Source of the DNA: Flavobacteriaceae bacterium PS02338
GTDB taxonomy: Bacteria > Bacteroidota > Bacteroidia > Sphingobacteriales > Sphingobacteriaceae
Reading direction: 5' to 3'
Length of the DNA stretch: 64,000 bases
Assembly: GCA_029959615.1 (NCBI GenBank)
Contig: JASCOD010000013.1
Coordinates: forward strand, 62,001 to 126,000
Under the pieces are notes generated by a model. It was not told where the DNA came from and did no database searches. It worked only from the letters and a program-made list of their open reading frames with translations. How positions within the stretch are numbered: position 1 is the stretch's first letter; each line of letters opens with the position of its first letter. The position numbers were made by a program, and so were the translations under genes. Positions 25,032 through 33,436 of the stretch are shown in pieces.

Positions 25032-25244
25032 ATGAAAAACTCAGAAATCAAAGGGCTTTCACAAGACGAATTAGTAGCTAAGATTGCGGAAGAAAAACAA
25101 AGCTTAGTAAAGTTGAAATTTGCGCATACAATTTCGGCTATCGAAAATCCTAATCGCATCACTGCGGCTAGAAAAACTATAGCCCGATTAAACACTGAAT
25201 TGACTGCAGTTAAAAAAGCTGCAGCAGCTACTGAAACTAAATAA
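25032..25244 (+). CDS. rpmC: 50S ribosomal protein L29
   Basis: 70 residues, two-helix protein at the tunnel exit next to L23. It starts MKNSEIKGLSQDEL, and has the family signature KFAHTISAIENPNRI. The C-terminus is Ala/Lys-rich. Confidence 0.95.
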   Translation: MKNSEIKGLSQDELVAKIAEEKQSLVKLKFAHTISAIENPNRITAARKTIARLNTELTAVKKAAAATETK

Positions 25245-25257
25245 CTTTAGAGTCGAA

Positions 25258-25512
25258 ATGGAAAGACAATTAAGAAAAACAAGAACCGGGTTGGTAGTAA
25301 GCAACAAAATGGATAAATCTGTTGTAGTTGCGGTGGAGCGTAAAGTGAAACACCCGATTTATGGTAAGTTCGTAAAGAAAACTACCAAATTTATGGCTCA
25401 TGATGAGAAAAACGAATGCGGTATCGGCGATACAGTATTGATTATGGAAACTCGTCCGTTGAGTAAAAACAAGAACTGGAGATTAGTACAAATTTTAGAA
25501 AGAGCTAAATAA
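25258..25512 (+). CDS. rpsQ: 30S ribosomal protein S17
   Basis: 84-residue OB-fold protein that binds 16S rRNA early in assembly: RKTRTGLVVSNKMDKSVVV and CGIGDTVLIMETRPLSKNK are conserved. It is followed after one base by rplN. Confidence 0.97.
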   Translation: MERQLRKTRTGLVVSNKMDKSVVVAVERKVKHPIYGKFVKKTTKFMAHDEKNECGIGDTVLIMETRPLSKNKNWRLVQILERAK

Positions 25513-25513
25513 G

Positions 25514-25882
25514 ATGGTACAACAGGAATCGAGATTAAACGTTGCTGATAACAGCGGCGCAAAACAAGTATTGGTTATCCGTGTACTTGGTGGAACCGGC
25601 AAAAGATATGCATCAATAGGTGACAAAATCGTTGTAACTGTAAAGAGCGCATTGCCTTCTGGTAACATTAAAAAAGGAACTGTTTCTAAAGCAGTTGTAG
25701 TTAGAACTAAAAAAGAAATCCGTCGTAAAGATGGTTCTTATATCCGTTTTGACGACAATGCAGCCGTATTGTTAAACAACCAAGATGAGCCTCGTGGCAC
25801 ACGTATCTTTGGCCCGGTAGCAAGAGAACTGCGTGAAAAACAATTCATGAAAATTGTATCATTAGCACCGGAGGTATTATAA
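25514..25882 (+). CDS. rplN: 50S ribosomal protein L14
   Basis: 122 residues, starting MVQQESRLNVADNSGAKQV; RGTRIFGPVARELRE is the family signature. It forms an intersubunit bridge and is the binding site of silencing factor RsfS in other bacteria. Confidence 0.98.
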   Translation: MVQQESRLNVADNSGAKQVLVIRVLGGTGKRYASIGDKIVVTVKSALPSGNIKKGTVSKAVVVRTKKEIRRKDGSYIRFDDNAAVLLNNQDEPRGTRIFGPVARELREKQFMKIVSLAPEVL

Positions 25883-25883
25883 A

Positions 25884-26225
25884 ATGGGAAACAAAGTTAA
25901 CAAACCGGCAAAATTAAAGATCCGTAAAGGTGACCTTGTAAAAGTTATTGCAGGAGATTCTAAAGGACAACAAGGTAAAGTACAAGAAGTACTTGTATCT
26001 AAAAGCAGAGTGTTGGTAGAAGGTGTAAATCTTGTATCAAAACACACTAAGCCAAGTGCTGCTTCACCAAATGGTGGTATAATTAAAAAAGAGGCTGCTC
26101 TTCATATTTCTAACGTTCAGTTGGTTGATCCAAAATCTGGTAAAACTACTCGTGTTGGTCGTAAATTAAACGCCGACGGAAAATTAGTTAGAGTTGCTAA
26201 AATTTCAGGGGAGGAAATCAAATAA
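25884..26225 (+). CDS. rplX: 50S ribosomal protein L24
   Basis: 113 residues with an N-terminal KOW motif (RKGDLVKVIAGDSKGQQGKV). It is an assembly initiator at the tunnel exit. The stop TAA shares one base with the rplE ATG at 26225. Confidence 0.97.
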   Translation: MGNKVNKPAKLKIRKGDLVKVIAGDSKGQQGKVQEVLVSKSRVLVEGVNLVSKHTKPSAASPNGGIIKKEAALHISNVQLVDPKSGKTTRVGRKLNADGKLVRVAKISGEEIK

Positions 26226-26791
26226 TGGCATACGTACCAAGATTAAAAAGCAAATATAAAGAGGAAATTGTTGGTGCTTTAAAGGATAAATTCCAATATA
26301 GCAGCGTAATGCAAGTTCCTAAGTTGTTGAAAATTTCAATCAACCAAGGTGTTGGTCGTTACTCGGTAGCTGACAAAAAAATTATTGATAGCTCTATCTT
26401 AGAACTATCTACAATTTCTGGTCAATTAGCTGTAGCTGCTAAGTCTAAAAAAGATATCTCTAACTTTAAATTACGTAAAGGTATGCCAGTAGGTGTAAGA
26501 GTAACTTTACGTGACAACAACATGTTTGAGTTCTTAGATAGATTAATTTCAGTAGCTTTGCCTCGTATCCGTGATTTCAAAGGTATCAATGATAAAGGGT
26601 TTGATGGAAAAGGTAATTATACTTTAGGTGTTACTGAGCAAATCATTTTCCCAGAGATCAACATCGATAAAATCAGTAAGATTTTAGGTATGGACATTAC
26701 TTTCGTAACTACAGCCACTACTGATGTTGAAGCATTGGAACTTTTAAAACAATTTGGATTACCATTTAAAAATCAAAAAACTGCAGAATAA
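26225..26791 (+). CDS. rplE: 50S ribosomal protein L5
   Basis: 188 residues; binds 5S rRNA in the central protuberance. KLRKGMPVGVRVTLR and GNYTLGVTEQIIFPEI are conserved. Its stop shares one base with rpsN. Confidence 0.97.
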   Translation: MAYVPRLKSKYKEEIVGALKDKFQYSSVMQVPKLLKISINQGVGRYSVADKKIIDSSILELSTISGQLAVAAKSKKDISNFKLRKGMPVGVRVTLRDNNMFEFLDRLISVALPRIRDFKGINDKGFDGKGNYTLGVTEQIIFPEINIDKISKILGMDITFVTTATTDVEALELLKQFGLPFKNQKTAE

Positions 26792-27060
26792 TGGCAAAAG
26801 AAGGTGTAAAAGCTCGCGAAATTAAACGCCAAAAATTAGTAGCTAAATATGCTGAGAAACGTGCAGCATTAAAAGCAGCTGGCGATTACGAAGCATTAGA
26901 CAAATTACCTAAAAACTCTTCGGCAGTGCGTTTGCACAACCGTTGTAAGTTAACAGGCCGCCCTCGTGGTTACATGCGTACTTTTGGTATCTCAAGGGTA
27001 ACATTCCGCGAAATGGCTTTAGATGGTAAGATACCAGGAGTTAGAAAAGCTAGCTGGTAA
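26791..27060 (+). CDS. rpsN: 30S ribosomal protein S14, zinc-free form
   Basis: 89 residues, the long form typical of E. coli-like S14. HNRCKLTGRPRGYMRTFGISR is conserved in sense (first 20 residues shown are the core signature region at about 50-70), and the paired CxxC motifs of the short zinc-binding form are absent. It ends the first block of the operon: an internal promoter follows. Confidence 0.96.
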   Translation: MAKEGVKAREIKRQKLVAKYAEKRAALKAAGDYEALDKLPKNSSAVRLHNRCKLTGRPRGYMRTFGISRVTFREMALDGKIPGVRKASW

Positions 27061-27079
27061 TTTAAAAGTTATATAAGTT

Positions 27080-27110
27080 TTTGAGTTATAAGTTGTAAGT
27101 TGTATTTTTG
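27080..27110 (+). promoter_or_regulatory. Internal promoter before rpsH
   Basis: TTTG (27080-27083), a 19-nt spacer and TATTTTTG (27103-27110) repeat exactly the geometry of the promoter before rplC. It would let rpsH and later genes be transcribed independently. Confidence 0.7.
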
Positions 27111-27226
27111 CAGCCCTTACAGCTTATGGCTCATTAGCATATAAGCTACAATAACAGAATATTAACCGATATTAGGTCCGGAAGTCGGGTGACGCGTACG
27201 GAAACCAGTATCACAATTTCATAATA
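27111..27226 (+). promoter_or_regulatory. Structured leader of rpsH
   Basis: The 110-base leader folds by eye into a hairpin AGCTTAT (27121-27127) with ATAAGCT (27141-27147), then a second stem with GATA/TATC and GGTCCG/CGGAAACC pairing (27168-27180 with 27199-27212) interrupted by internal loops. S8 regulates spc operons in other bacteria by binding an interrupted helix that mimics 16S rRNA; this could be an equivalent site. Confidence 0.4.
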
Positions 27227-27625
27227 ATGAATACAGATCCAATAGCGGATTATCTTACAAGATTAAGAAATGCTATCAAAGCAAATCACAGAATTGTAGA
27301 AGTTCCCGCTTCTAACCTAAAAAAAGAAATTACTAAAGTTCTTTTCGACAAAGGTTACATTGCAAACTACAAGTTTGAAGACACAACTGCTCAAGGTGTG
27401 ATCAAAATTGCGTTGAAATATAACGCTATCACAAAAATCCCTGCTATCCGTACGTTAACTCGTATCAGCAAGCCAGGTTTGAGACAGTATGCAGGCGTAG
27501 AAAATATGCCAAGAGTATTAAATGGTTTAGGTATCGCAATCTTATCTACTTCTAAAGGTGTAATGACTGATAAAGAAGCAGCCAAATTGAATATTGGTGG
27601 TGAGGTATTGTGTCACGTTTATTAA
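27227..27625 (+). CDS. rpsH: 30S ribosomal protein S8
   Basis: 132 residues: TDPIADYLTRLRNAIKA at the N-terminus and STSKGVMTDKEAAKLNIGGE near the C-terminus. It binds helix 21 of 16S rRNA and in other bacteria represses its own operon. It has a dedicated promoter and leader here, which makes it the best autoregulator candidate. Confidence 0.97.
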   Translation: MNTDPIADYLTRLRNAIKANHRIVEVPASNLKKEITKVLFDKGYIANYKFEDTTAQGVIKIALKYNAITKIPAIRTLTRISKPGLRQYAGVENMPRVLNGLGIAILSTSKGVMTDKEAAKLNIGGEVLCHVY

Positions 27626-27643
27626 TTAAAGGAGATCAGTACA

Positions 27644-28201
27644 ATGTCAAGAATAGGAAAAGCCCCAATTAACGTGCCTGCAGGTGTAACTGTTACAATT
27701 GGTAACGATAACTTAGTTACTGTAAAAGGTCCTAAAGGAGAATTAACTCAATTAGTAGATACAGATATCACTATCTCACAAGAAGATGGCGTTATCACCG
27801 TACAACGTCCAACAGATCATAAAAGACACAGAGCTTTACATGGTTTGTACCGTTCGTTAATCAACAACATGGTTGTAGGTGTAACAGAAGGATATAAGTT
27901 AGAACAAGAATTAGTAGGTGTAGGTTACCGTGCTAGCAACCAAGGTCAAACTTTGGATTTAGTATTAGGTTATTCTCACCATTACGTGTTCCAATTACCT
28001 CAAGAGATCAAGGTAACTACCTTATCAGAAAAAGGTCAAACTCCTAAAATCATTTTAGAGAGTATCGATAAACAATTGATCGGTCAAGTAGCAGCGAAAA
28101 TCCGTTCGTTACGTGCTCCAGAACCTTACAAAGGTAAAGGTATCAAGTTTGTTGGTGAAGTGTTAAGAAGAAAAGCAGGTAAATCAGCTTCTAAAAAATA
28201 A
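27644..28201 (+). CDS. rplF: 50S ribosomal protein L6
   Basis: 185 residues: MSRIGKAPINVPAGVTV start and PEPYKGKGIKFVGEVLRRKAG signature region near the end (about 160-180). It is located at the GTPase-associated side of 50S. It starts 18 bases after rpsH, with a GGAGAT just upstream that resembles a ribosome-binding site. Confidence 0.97.
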   Translation: MSRIGKAPINVPAGVTVTIGNDNLVTVKGPKGELTQLVDTDITISQEDGVITVQRPTDHKRHRALHGLYRSLINNMVVGVTEGYKLEQELVGVGYRASNQGQTLDLVLGYSHHYVFQLPQEIKVTTLSEKGQTPKIILESIDKQLIGQVAAKIRSLRAPEPYKGKGIKFVGEVLRRKAGKSASKK

Positions 28202-28206
28202 TTAAA

Positions 28207-28560
28207 ATGGCAGGAAAAAAATTATCACGCAGAGAGCGTATTAAAAAAGGTATCAGAAAAAGACTTACTGGTTCTGAGAGCCGTCCACGTTTATCAGTTT
28301 ATAGAAGCAATAAAGGTATTTATGCTCAAATCATTAACGATGAAACTGGTAAAACTATAGTTGCAGCATCATCTTTATCTAAAGATTTCAATGCTTCAGG
28401 AAACAAATCTGAGCAATCAGCAGCAGTAGGTAAGTTAGTTGCCGAAAAAGCAGTTGCAGCAGGTGTTAAAGAAGTTGTTTTCGACAGAAATGGTTACTTA
28501 TACCATGGACGTGTTAAATCGTTGGCAGATGGTGCCCGCGAAGGTGGTCTAGTATTTTAA
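28207..28560 (+). CDS. rplR: 50S ribosomal protein L18
   Basis: 117 residues. A basic N-terminus (KKLSRRERIKKGIRKRLTG) precedes the conserved RPRLSVYRSNKGIYAQII and DRNGYLYHGRVKSLADGARE. It brings 5S rRNA to 23S rRNA with L5. It starts 5 bases after rplF. Confidence 0.97.
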   Translation: MAGKKLSRRERIKKGIRKRLTGSESRPRLSVYRSNKGIYAQIINDETGKTIVAASSLSKDFNASGNKSEQSAAVGKLVAEKAVAAGVKEVVFDRNGYLYHGRVKSLADGAREGGLVF

Positions 28561-28577
28561 TCATTAAATAAGAGATA

Positions 28578-29096
28578 ATGTCAACTATCAATATAAAAAG
28601 AGTAAAAACTAGCGAGATTGAATTAAAAGATCGTTTAGTGAGCATCCAACGTGTTGCTAAAGTAACCAAAGGTGGTCGTACTTTCAGCTTTTCAGCTATC
28701 GTAGTTGTAGGTGATGAGAACGGCGTTGTAGGTTACGGTTTAGGCAAAGCTAAAGAGGTTACTGAAGCTATCGCTAAAGGTGTAGACGATGCAAAAAAGA
28801 ACTTAGTTAAAGTTCCAATTTTGAACGGTACTGTACCTCACGAGCAAATCGGTAAATATTCTGGAGGTTTTGTATTAATTAAGCCTGCTGCTGTAGGTAC
28901 TGGAGTAATTGCTGGTGGTGCGATGCGTGCCGTACTAGAAAGTGCTGGTATCCACAACGTATTGGCTAAATCAAAAGGTTCATCAAATCCTCACAACGTG
29001 GTAAAAGCTACAGTTGATGCATTAACTAAAATGCGTGACGCTTATACAGTAGCTCAAAACCGTGGTGTTGATTTAAACAAAGTTTTTAACGGATAA
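28578..29096 (+). CDS. rpsE: 30S ribosomal protein S5
   Basis: 172 residues: RVAKVTKGGRTFSFSAIVVV and the VPHEQIGKYSGGFVLIKPA segment identify S5. It helps form the mRNA entry site and influences decoding accuracy. It is followed after 4 bases by rpmD. Confidence 0.97.
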   Translation: MSTINIKRVKTSEIELKDRLVSIQRVAKVTKGGRTFSFSAIVVVGDENGVVGYGLGKAKEVTEAIAKGVDDAKKNLVKVPILNGTVPHEQIGKYSGGFVLIKPAAVGTGVIAGGAMRAVLESAGIHNVLAKSKGSSNPHNVVKATVDALTKMRDAYTVAQNRGVDLNKVFNG

Positions 29097-29100
29097 GATC

Positions 29101-29280
29101 ATGGCGAAAATTAAAATCACTCAGGTTAAAAGCGTTATCGATAGAAGCGAGCGCCAAAAAAGAACCATGAAAGCTTTAGGTTTATCTAAATTAAACCAAA
29201 GTGTTGAGGTTGAAGCTAATGCAGCAATCATCGGCATGGTTAGAAAAGTTAACCATTTAGTAGCTATCGAAGCTATATAA
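29101..29280 (+). CDS. rpmD: 50S ribosomal protein L30
   Basis: A 59-residue gene (ATG 29101, TAA 29278-29280). It starts MAKIKITQVKSVIDR; RTMKALGLSKLNQSVE and GMVRKVNHLVAIE are L30 hallmarks. It lies between rpsE and rplO as in most spc operons. A strong intrinsic terminator starts 15 bases after its stop. Confidence 0.95.
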   Translation: MAKIKITQVKSVIDRSERQKRTMKALGLSKLNQSVEVEANAAIIGMVRKVNHLVAIEAI

Positions 29281-29294
29281 TATTATTATAAAAG

Positions 29295-29332
29295 TTTGCT
29301 TAAGATTTATATATCTTAGGCAAATTTTTTTT
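29295..29332 (+). terminator. Intrinsic terminator or attenuator between rpmD and rplO
   Basis: TTTGCTTAAGAT (29295-29306) pairs along all 12 positions (one G-T) with ATCTTAGGCAAA (29313-29324), loop of 6, followed by eight T. It sits inside the ribosomal operon, so some transcription probably stops here. Confidence 0.8.
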
Positions 29333-29390
29333 GTTTAATCGTTGTTTCCTGATTAGTGAAAGCGAAGGGGCAACACAATAAAGTTTATAA

Positions 29391-29837
29391 ATGAACTTAA
29401 GTAATCTAAAACCTGCAAAAGGTGCTGTAAAAACAAGTAAGAGAATTGGTCGTGGTCAAGGTTCTGGTCGTGGTGGAACATCAACACGTGGACACAAAGG
29501 TGCTGGCTCACGCTCTGGTCACTCAACAAAAATTGGTTTCGAAGGTGGTCAAATGCCTTTACAACGTCGTGTGCCTAAAGTTGGTTTCAAACCAATTAAC
29601 CGTACAGAATATGTTGGTGTAAACTTAGACGTATTACAAGGATTAGCTGAGAAATTTAGCTTAAGCACCATAAATTTTGCTACATTGCAAGAGCACGGGT
29701 TGGCATCGAAAAACGACTTAGTTAAAATCTTAGGTCGTGGAGAAGTTAAAGCTAAATTAGAAGTTACAGCTCATGGTTTTTCTGCAAGTGCACAAAAAGC
29801 TATCGAAGCTGCTGGAGGCTCAATCGTAAAATTGTAA
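29391..29837 (+). CDS. rplO: 50S ribosomal protein L15
   Basis: 148 residues with the Gly/Arg-rich N-terminal region (RIGRGQGSGRGGTSTRGHKG) and the L15 core GFEGGQMPLQRRVPK. It is a late assembly protein. The 58 bases between the upstream T-run and the ATG contain a GTTG/CAAC pairing and could carry a separate promoter, but no consensus box was seen. Confidence 0.97.
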   Translation: MNLSNLKPAKGAVKTSKRIGRGQGSGRGGTSTRGHKGAGSRSGHSTKIGFEGGQMPLQRRVPKVGFKPINRTEYVGVNLDVLQGLAEKFSLSTINFATLQEHGLASKNDLVKILGRGEVKAKLEVTAHGFSASAQKAIEAAGGSIVKL

Positions 29838-29838
29838 A

Positions 29839-31179
29839 ATGAAGAAGCTATTTACTACTTTAAGTAATATTTGGAAAATTGAAGAATTAAAGAGTCGTAT
29901 TTTATTTACGCTCATGATTCTTATAATCTATAGACTTGTTTGTCAAGTGGTATTGCCAGGTGTTGATCCTGCGCTTTTATCAACAGCACAAAAATCAGGT
30001 TTATTAGGTTTGTTGGATATGTTTGCAGGAGGTGCGTTTTCGAAAGCATCAATCGTTGCATTAGGTGTAATGCCTTATATCTCTGCATCTATCGTGGTGC
30101 AGTTGTTGGGAATTGCAGTGCCTACTTTCCAAAAAATGCAGAAAGAAGGTGAAAGCGGACGTAAAAAATTAACGCAGTATACCCGTTATCTAACAGTTGC
30201 TATTACTATTGTACAAGCAGTAGGCTATGTGAAAACTCAGATTGCTCAAGAGGCAATCGTGATTGATCACACTTTGTTCTATTTCTTATCGGCGATAGTA
30301 CTTACAGCAGGTACCCTTTTTGTAATGTGGTTAGGTGAGAAAATTACCGATAAAGGTATTGGTAATGGTACATCTTTGATCATTATGGTGGGTATCATAG
30401 CTCGTTTACCTATAGCTATTAGTCAAGAGGTAAGCTCTGTATTTGCTGGTAATGATGGCGGTTTGATCAGATTGGTATTAGAGATTGTAGCTTTATATGC
30501 TATCATCATGTTTACTATTTTGATTGTACAGGGCGTACGTAAGGTGCCAGTACAATATGCTAAAAGAATTGTAGGTAACAAGCAAGTAGGTGGTGTTAGA
30601 CAATACATTCCGTTGAAAGTAAATGCTGCAGGGGTAATGCCTATTATTTTTGCTCAGGCATTAATGTTTGTGCCTAGTGCATTAATTGGCTTATTTCCAA
30701 ATTTGCAGGAAAGCTGGTTGCACCAGTATGCTGATATTACCTCGTTAACTTATAGTTTGACGTTTGCATTCTTAATTATTGCATTTACGTTTTTCTATAC
30801 TGCAATTACGGTAAACCCAACTCAAATGTCTGATGATATGAAGAAAAATGGAGGTTTTATTCCAGGTGTAAAACCAGGTTTGGCAACTTCTTCTTTTATA
30901 GACGATGTAATCTCTAAAATTACTTTCCCTGGATCGTTATTTTTAGCAGTTATCGCTATTCTTCCATCAATTGCAGTTAAAGTTGGAATTCAACAAGAGT
31001 TTGCTCACTTTTTTGGTGGTACTTCTTTGTTGATTTTAGTAGGTGTAGTGTTAGATACGTTACAACAAATTGAAAGCTACTTACTAATGCGCCACTACGA
31101 TGGTTTGATGAAAACAGGTAGAGTAACCGGTAGATCGGGTATTCCAGCTGCTACAACTACCAGTGGAGCTGTATTATAA
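29839..31179 (+). CDS. secY: Protein translocase channel subunit SecY
   Basis: 446 residues, ten predicted membrane helices. It forms the Sec channel for export and membrane insertion. Landmarks are the plug region after MFAGGAFSKASIVALGVMPYISASI, the GEKITDKGIGNGTSLIIM loop and the C-terminal cytoplasmic loop VPVQYAKRIVGNKQVGG. It starts one base after rplO, as usual in spc operons. Confidence 0.97.
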   Translation: MKKLFTTLSNIWKIEELKSRILFTLMILIIYRLVCQVVLPGVDPALLSTAQKSGLLGLLDMFAGGAFSKASIVALGVMPYISASIVVQLLGIAVPTFQKMQKEGESGRKKLTQYTRYLTVAITIVQAVGYVKTQIAQEAIVIDHTLFYFLSAIVLTAGTLFVMWLGEKITDKGIGNGTSLIIMVGIIARLPIAISQEVSSVFAGNDGGLIRLVLEIVALYAIIMFTILIVQGVRKVPVQYAKRIVGNKQVGGVRQYIPLKVNAAGVMPIIFAQALMFVPSALIGLFPNLQESWLHQYADITSLTYSLTFAFLIIAFTFFYTAITVNPTQMSDDMKKNGGFIPGVKPGLATSSFIDDVISKITFPGSLFLAVIAILPSIAVKVGIQQEFAHFFGGTSLLILVGVVLDTLQQIESYLLMRHYDGLMKTGRVTGRSGIPAATTTSGAVL

Positions 31180-31194
31180 GCGCACTAAGATTAA

Positions 31195-31980
31195 ATGTCT
31201 AAAATCCACTATAAATCTCTTGATGAGATTGAGTTAATTAGAGAAAGCTCATTACTGGTTTCTAAGACCTTAGCAGAAGTTGCGAAGGTGATTAAGCCAG
31301 GGATTACAACAATAGCATTAGATAAGCTGGCACACGAGTTCATTCAAGATCACGGCGCTGTGCCAGCTTTTCTTAATTATGGCGGTTTCCCTAATTCACT
31401 TTGTATTTCTCCCAATGAACAAGTAGTTCACGGTTTTCCAAATGATTATGTAATTCAAGAAGGAGATCTAATCTCTGTGGATTGCGGTGTAATCAAGAAT
31501 AATTATTTTGGAGACTCTGCTTACACTTTTTCCATTGGTGAAATTAATGAAGAGCAAAAGAAATTAGTAAAAGTCACACAAGAGTGTTTGGCTTTTGCTA
31601 TTGAAAAGGCAGTTGTTGGGATGCGTATTGGTGATATTGCCCATGCGGTACAGTTTCATGCAGAATCAAATGGTTTCGGTGTAGTTAGAGAGTTGGTTGG
31701 TCACGGTGTAGGAGTGAAGTTGCATGAAAAGCCTGAAGTGCCAAATTATGGTAAACGTGGTAGTGGTATTAAATTGGAAGAAGGAATGGTTTTAGCCATT
31801 GAACCAATGATTAATGCCGGTACTGCAGCTGTTAAATTTTGGTCGGACGGTTGGACTGTTACTACTAAAGACAATAAACCATCCGCACATTTTGAACATA
31901 CAGTGGCTATAAAAAAGGGTAAAGCAGATGTTTTAAGCACTTTTTCTGTAATCGAAGAAGTTTTAAAAGAAAAAAGTTAA
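31195..31980 (+). CDS. map: Methionine aminopeptidase type I
   Basis: 261 residues. It removes the initiator methionine from new proteins. Metal ligands are visible as Asp in SVDCGV, Asp in GDSAYTF, His in VGHGVG, Glu in AIEPMI and Glu in HFEHTVAI. It follows secY after 15 bases, where adk or map is normally found; adk is absent. Confidence 0.96.
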   Translation: MSKIHYKSLDEIELIRESSLLVSKTLAEVAKVIKPGITTIALDKLAHEFIQDHGAVPAFLNYGGFPNSLCISPNEQVVHGFPNDYVIQEGDLISVDCGVIKNNYFGDSAYTFSIGEINEEQKKLVKVTQECLAFAIEKAVVGMRIGDIAHAVQFHAESNGFGVVRELVGHGVGVKLHEKPEVPNYGKRGSGIKLEEGMVLAIEPMINAGTAAVKFWSDGWTVTTKDNKPSAHFEHTVAIKKGKADVLSTFSVIEEVLKEKS

Positions 31981-31999
31981 AAATTCGAAAAATAATATT

Positions 32000-32007
32000 T
32001 AATTTTG
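32000..32007 (+). promoter_or_regulatory. -7 box before infA
   Basis: TAATTTTG is an exact TAnnTTTG match 45 bases before the infA ATG; no clear -33 TTTG at the usual distance. It suggests an extra start for the alpha-operon genes. Confidence 0.45.
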
Positions 32008-32052
32008 CAACCCTGTTTAATAGGCAGTTAATTAAGTAAAAATCAGTAGCAT

Positions 32053-32271
32053 ATGGCTAAACAAGCCTCAATTGAACAAGACGGAGTAATAAGAGAAGCA
32101 TTATCTAATGCCATGTTTAGGGTAGAACTTGAAAATGGACATGAGATTATTGCGCATATATCAGGTAAGATGAGGATGCACTACATCAAAATTTTACCTG
32201 GAGATAAAGTAAAACTAGAGATGTCGCCTTATGATTTAACAAAAGGCAGAATCACTTATAGATACAAATAA
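32053..32271 (+). CDS. infA: Translation initiation factor IF-1
   Basis: 72-residue OB-fold protein that binds the 30S A site during initiation. MAKQASIEQDGVIREAL and GKMRMHYIKILPGDKVKLEM are conserved. It is followed after 4 bases by rpmJ. Confidence 0.97.
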   Translation: MAKQASIEQDGVIREALSNAMFRVELENGHEIIAHISGKMRMHYIKILPGDKVKLEMSPYDLTKGRITYRYK

Positions 32272-32275
32272 AGCA

Positions 32276-32392
32276 ATGAAAGTTAGATCATCAATTAAAA
32301 AGCGTAGCGCTGATTGTAAGATTATTCGCCGTAAAGGAAAACTTTACATCATTAACAAGAAGAATCCGAAATACAAGCAACGTCAGGGATAA
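32276..32392 (+). CDS. rpmJ: 50S ribosomal protein L36, reduced-cysteine form
   Basis: A 38-residue gene (ATG 32276, TAA 32390-32392), MKVRSSIKKRSADCKIIRR at the start and KYKQRQG at the end. Of the usual C-C-C-H zinc ligands only the second (Cys14) remains; positions 11, 27 and 33 are Ser, Asn and Tyr. It is therefore the zinc-independent type, like the S14 in the same operon. Confidence 0.95.
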   Translation: MKVRSSIKKRSADCKIIRRKGKLYIINKKNPKYKQRQG

Positions 32393-32465
32393 TTAAAAAC
32401 ATTAGAACGAGTTCCGCACAACGGTGGCCCGCCGTTCGGTCGTTCATCAAAAAACAAATACAAAT

Positions 32466-32843
32466 ATGGCAAGGATTTCAGGTATTGATTTACCAAGAAA
32501 CAAAAGAGGTGAGATTGGTCTAACTTATATCTATGGTATAGGTAGAACTACTGCACAACGTATTTTAAATACAGCAGGTATCGACCTTAACAAAAAAGTA
32601 CAAGATTGGTCTGATGATGAATTATCAGCTATCCGTACAATGATTAACGATGAGATTAAAGTAGAAGGTGCTTTACGTTCTGAAGTTCAATTAAACATCA
32701 AACGTTTAATGGATATCGGTTGCTACAGAGGTCTTCGTCACAGAAAAGGTTTACCTGTTCGTGGCCAACGTACTAAGAACAATTCTCGTACTCGTAAAGG
32801 AAAGAGGAAAACAGTTGCTAACAAGAAAAAAGCATCTAAATAG
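32466..32843 (+). CDS. rpsM: 30S ribosomal protein S13
   Basis: 125 residues from ATG 32466 (MARISGIDLPRNKRGEI); a frame from 32424 adds 14 non-conserved residues. RHRKGLPVRGQRTKNNSRT is the family C-terminal motif. It contacts tRNA and bridges to 50S. Confidence 0.97.
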   Translation: MARISGIDLPRNKRGEIGLTYIYGIGRTTAQRILNTAGIDLNKKVQDWSDDELSAIRTMINDEIKVEGALRSEVQLNIKRLMDIGCYRGLRHRKGLPVRGQRTKNNSRTRKGKRKTVANKKKASK

Positions 32844-32862
32844 TAGATAGATTTGAGATTAT

Positions 32863-32963
32863 AGATATGAGATCATACTATAATCTTAATCTGGAATAGA
32901 AGATGAAAAATAGGGTACTGGGTGCCGGGGTAGAGAAAAACTCATATCTCAATTCTCATATCT
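32863..32963. repeat. Inverted repeat pair between rpsM and rpsK
   Basis: AGATATGAG at 32863-32871 is the reverse complement of CTCATATCT at 32941-32949 and again at 32955-32963. The AT-rich GAGATAT-type motif recurs in the 138-base gap. It could form a large stem in the operon mRNA. Confidence 0.55.
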
Positions 32964-32981
32964 AAATATCTAAAAGAAAAA

Positions 32982-33371
32982 ATGGCTAAGAGTAAAAAAG
33001 TTACCAAAAAACGTCTTGTTGTGATTGAGCCTGTAGGCCAAGCTCACATCAATGCTACGTTCAACAACATCATTGTTACCTTAACAAACACTAACGGTCA
33101 AACCATTTCATGGTCATCTGCTGGTAAAATGGGTTTCAAAGGTTCTAAAAAGAACACGCCGTATGCTGCAGGTCAAGCTGCTTCAGATTGTGGTAAAGTT
33201 GCTTTCGATTTAGGTTTACGTAAAGTAGACGTTTTCGTTAAAGGGCCTGGTTCAGGTCGTGAGTCTGCAATCAGAACTTTACAAGTAGCTGGTATTGAAG
33301 TTTTGTCTATCAAAGACATCACTCCACTTCCGCATAACGGATGTCGTCCTCCAAAGAAAAGAAGAGTTTAA
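32982..33371 (+). CDS. rpsK: 30S ribosomal protein S11
   Basis: 129 residues. GQAHINATFNNIIVTLTNTNG and the C-terminal DITPLPHNGCRPPKKRRV region are conserved (each quoted in part as family signatures). It sits on the platform near the mRNA exit. Confidence 0.97.
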   Translation: MAKSKKVTKKRLVVIEPVGQAHINATFNNIIVTLTNTNGQTISWSSAGKMGFKGSKKNTPYAAGQAASDCGKVAFDLGLRKVDVFVKGPGSGRESAIRTLQVAGIEVLSIKDITPLPHNGCRPPKKRRV

Positions 33372-33436
33372 TCAATTAATTTTTAAAGCTAAGAGTCTGC
33401 AGCTTCAGGTTGTAAGATACTTTAAAATCACAAAAA

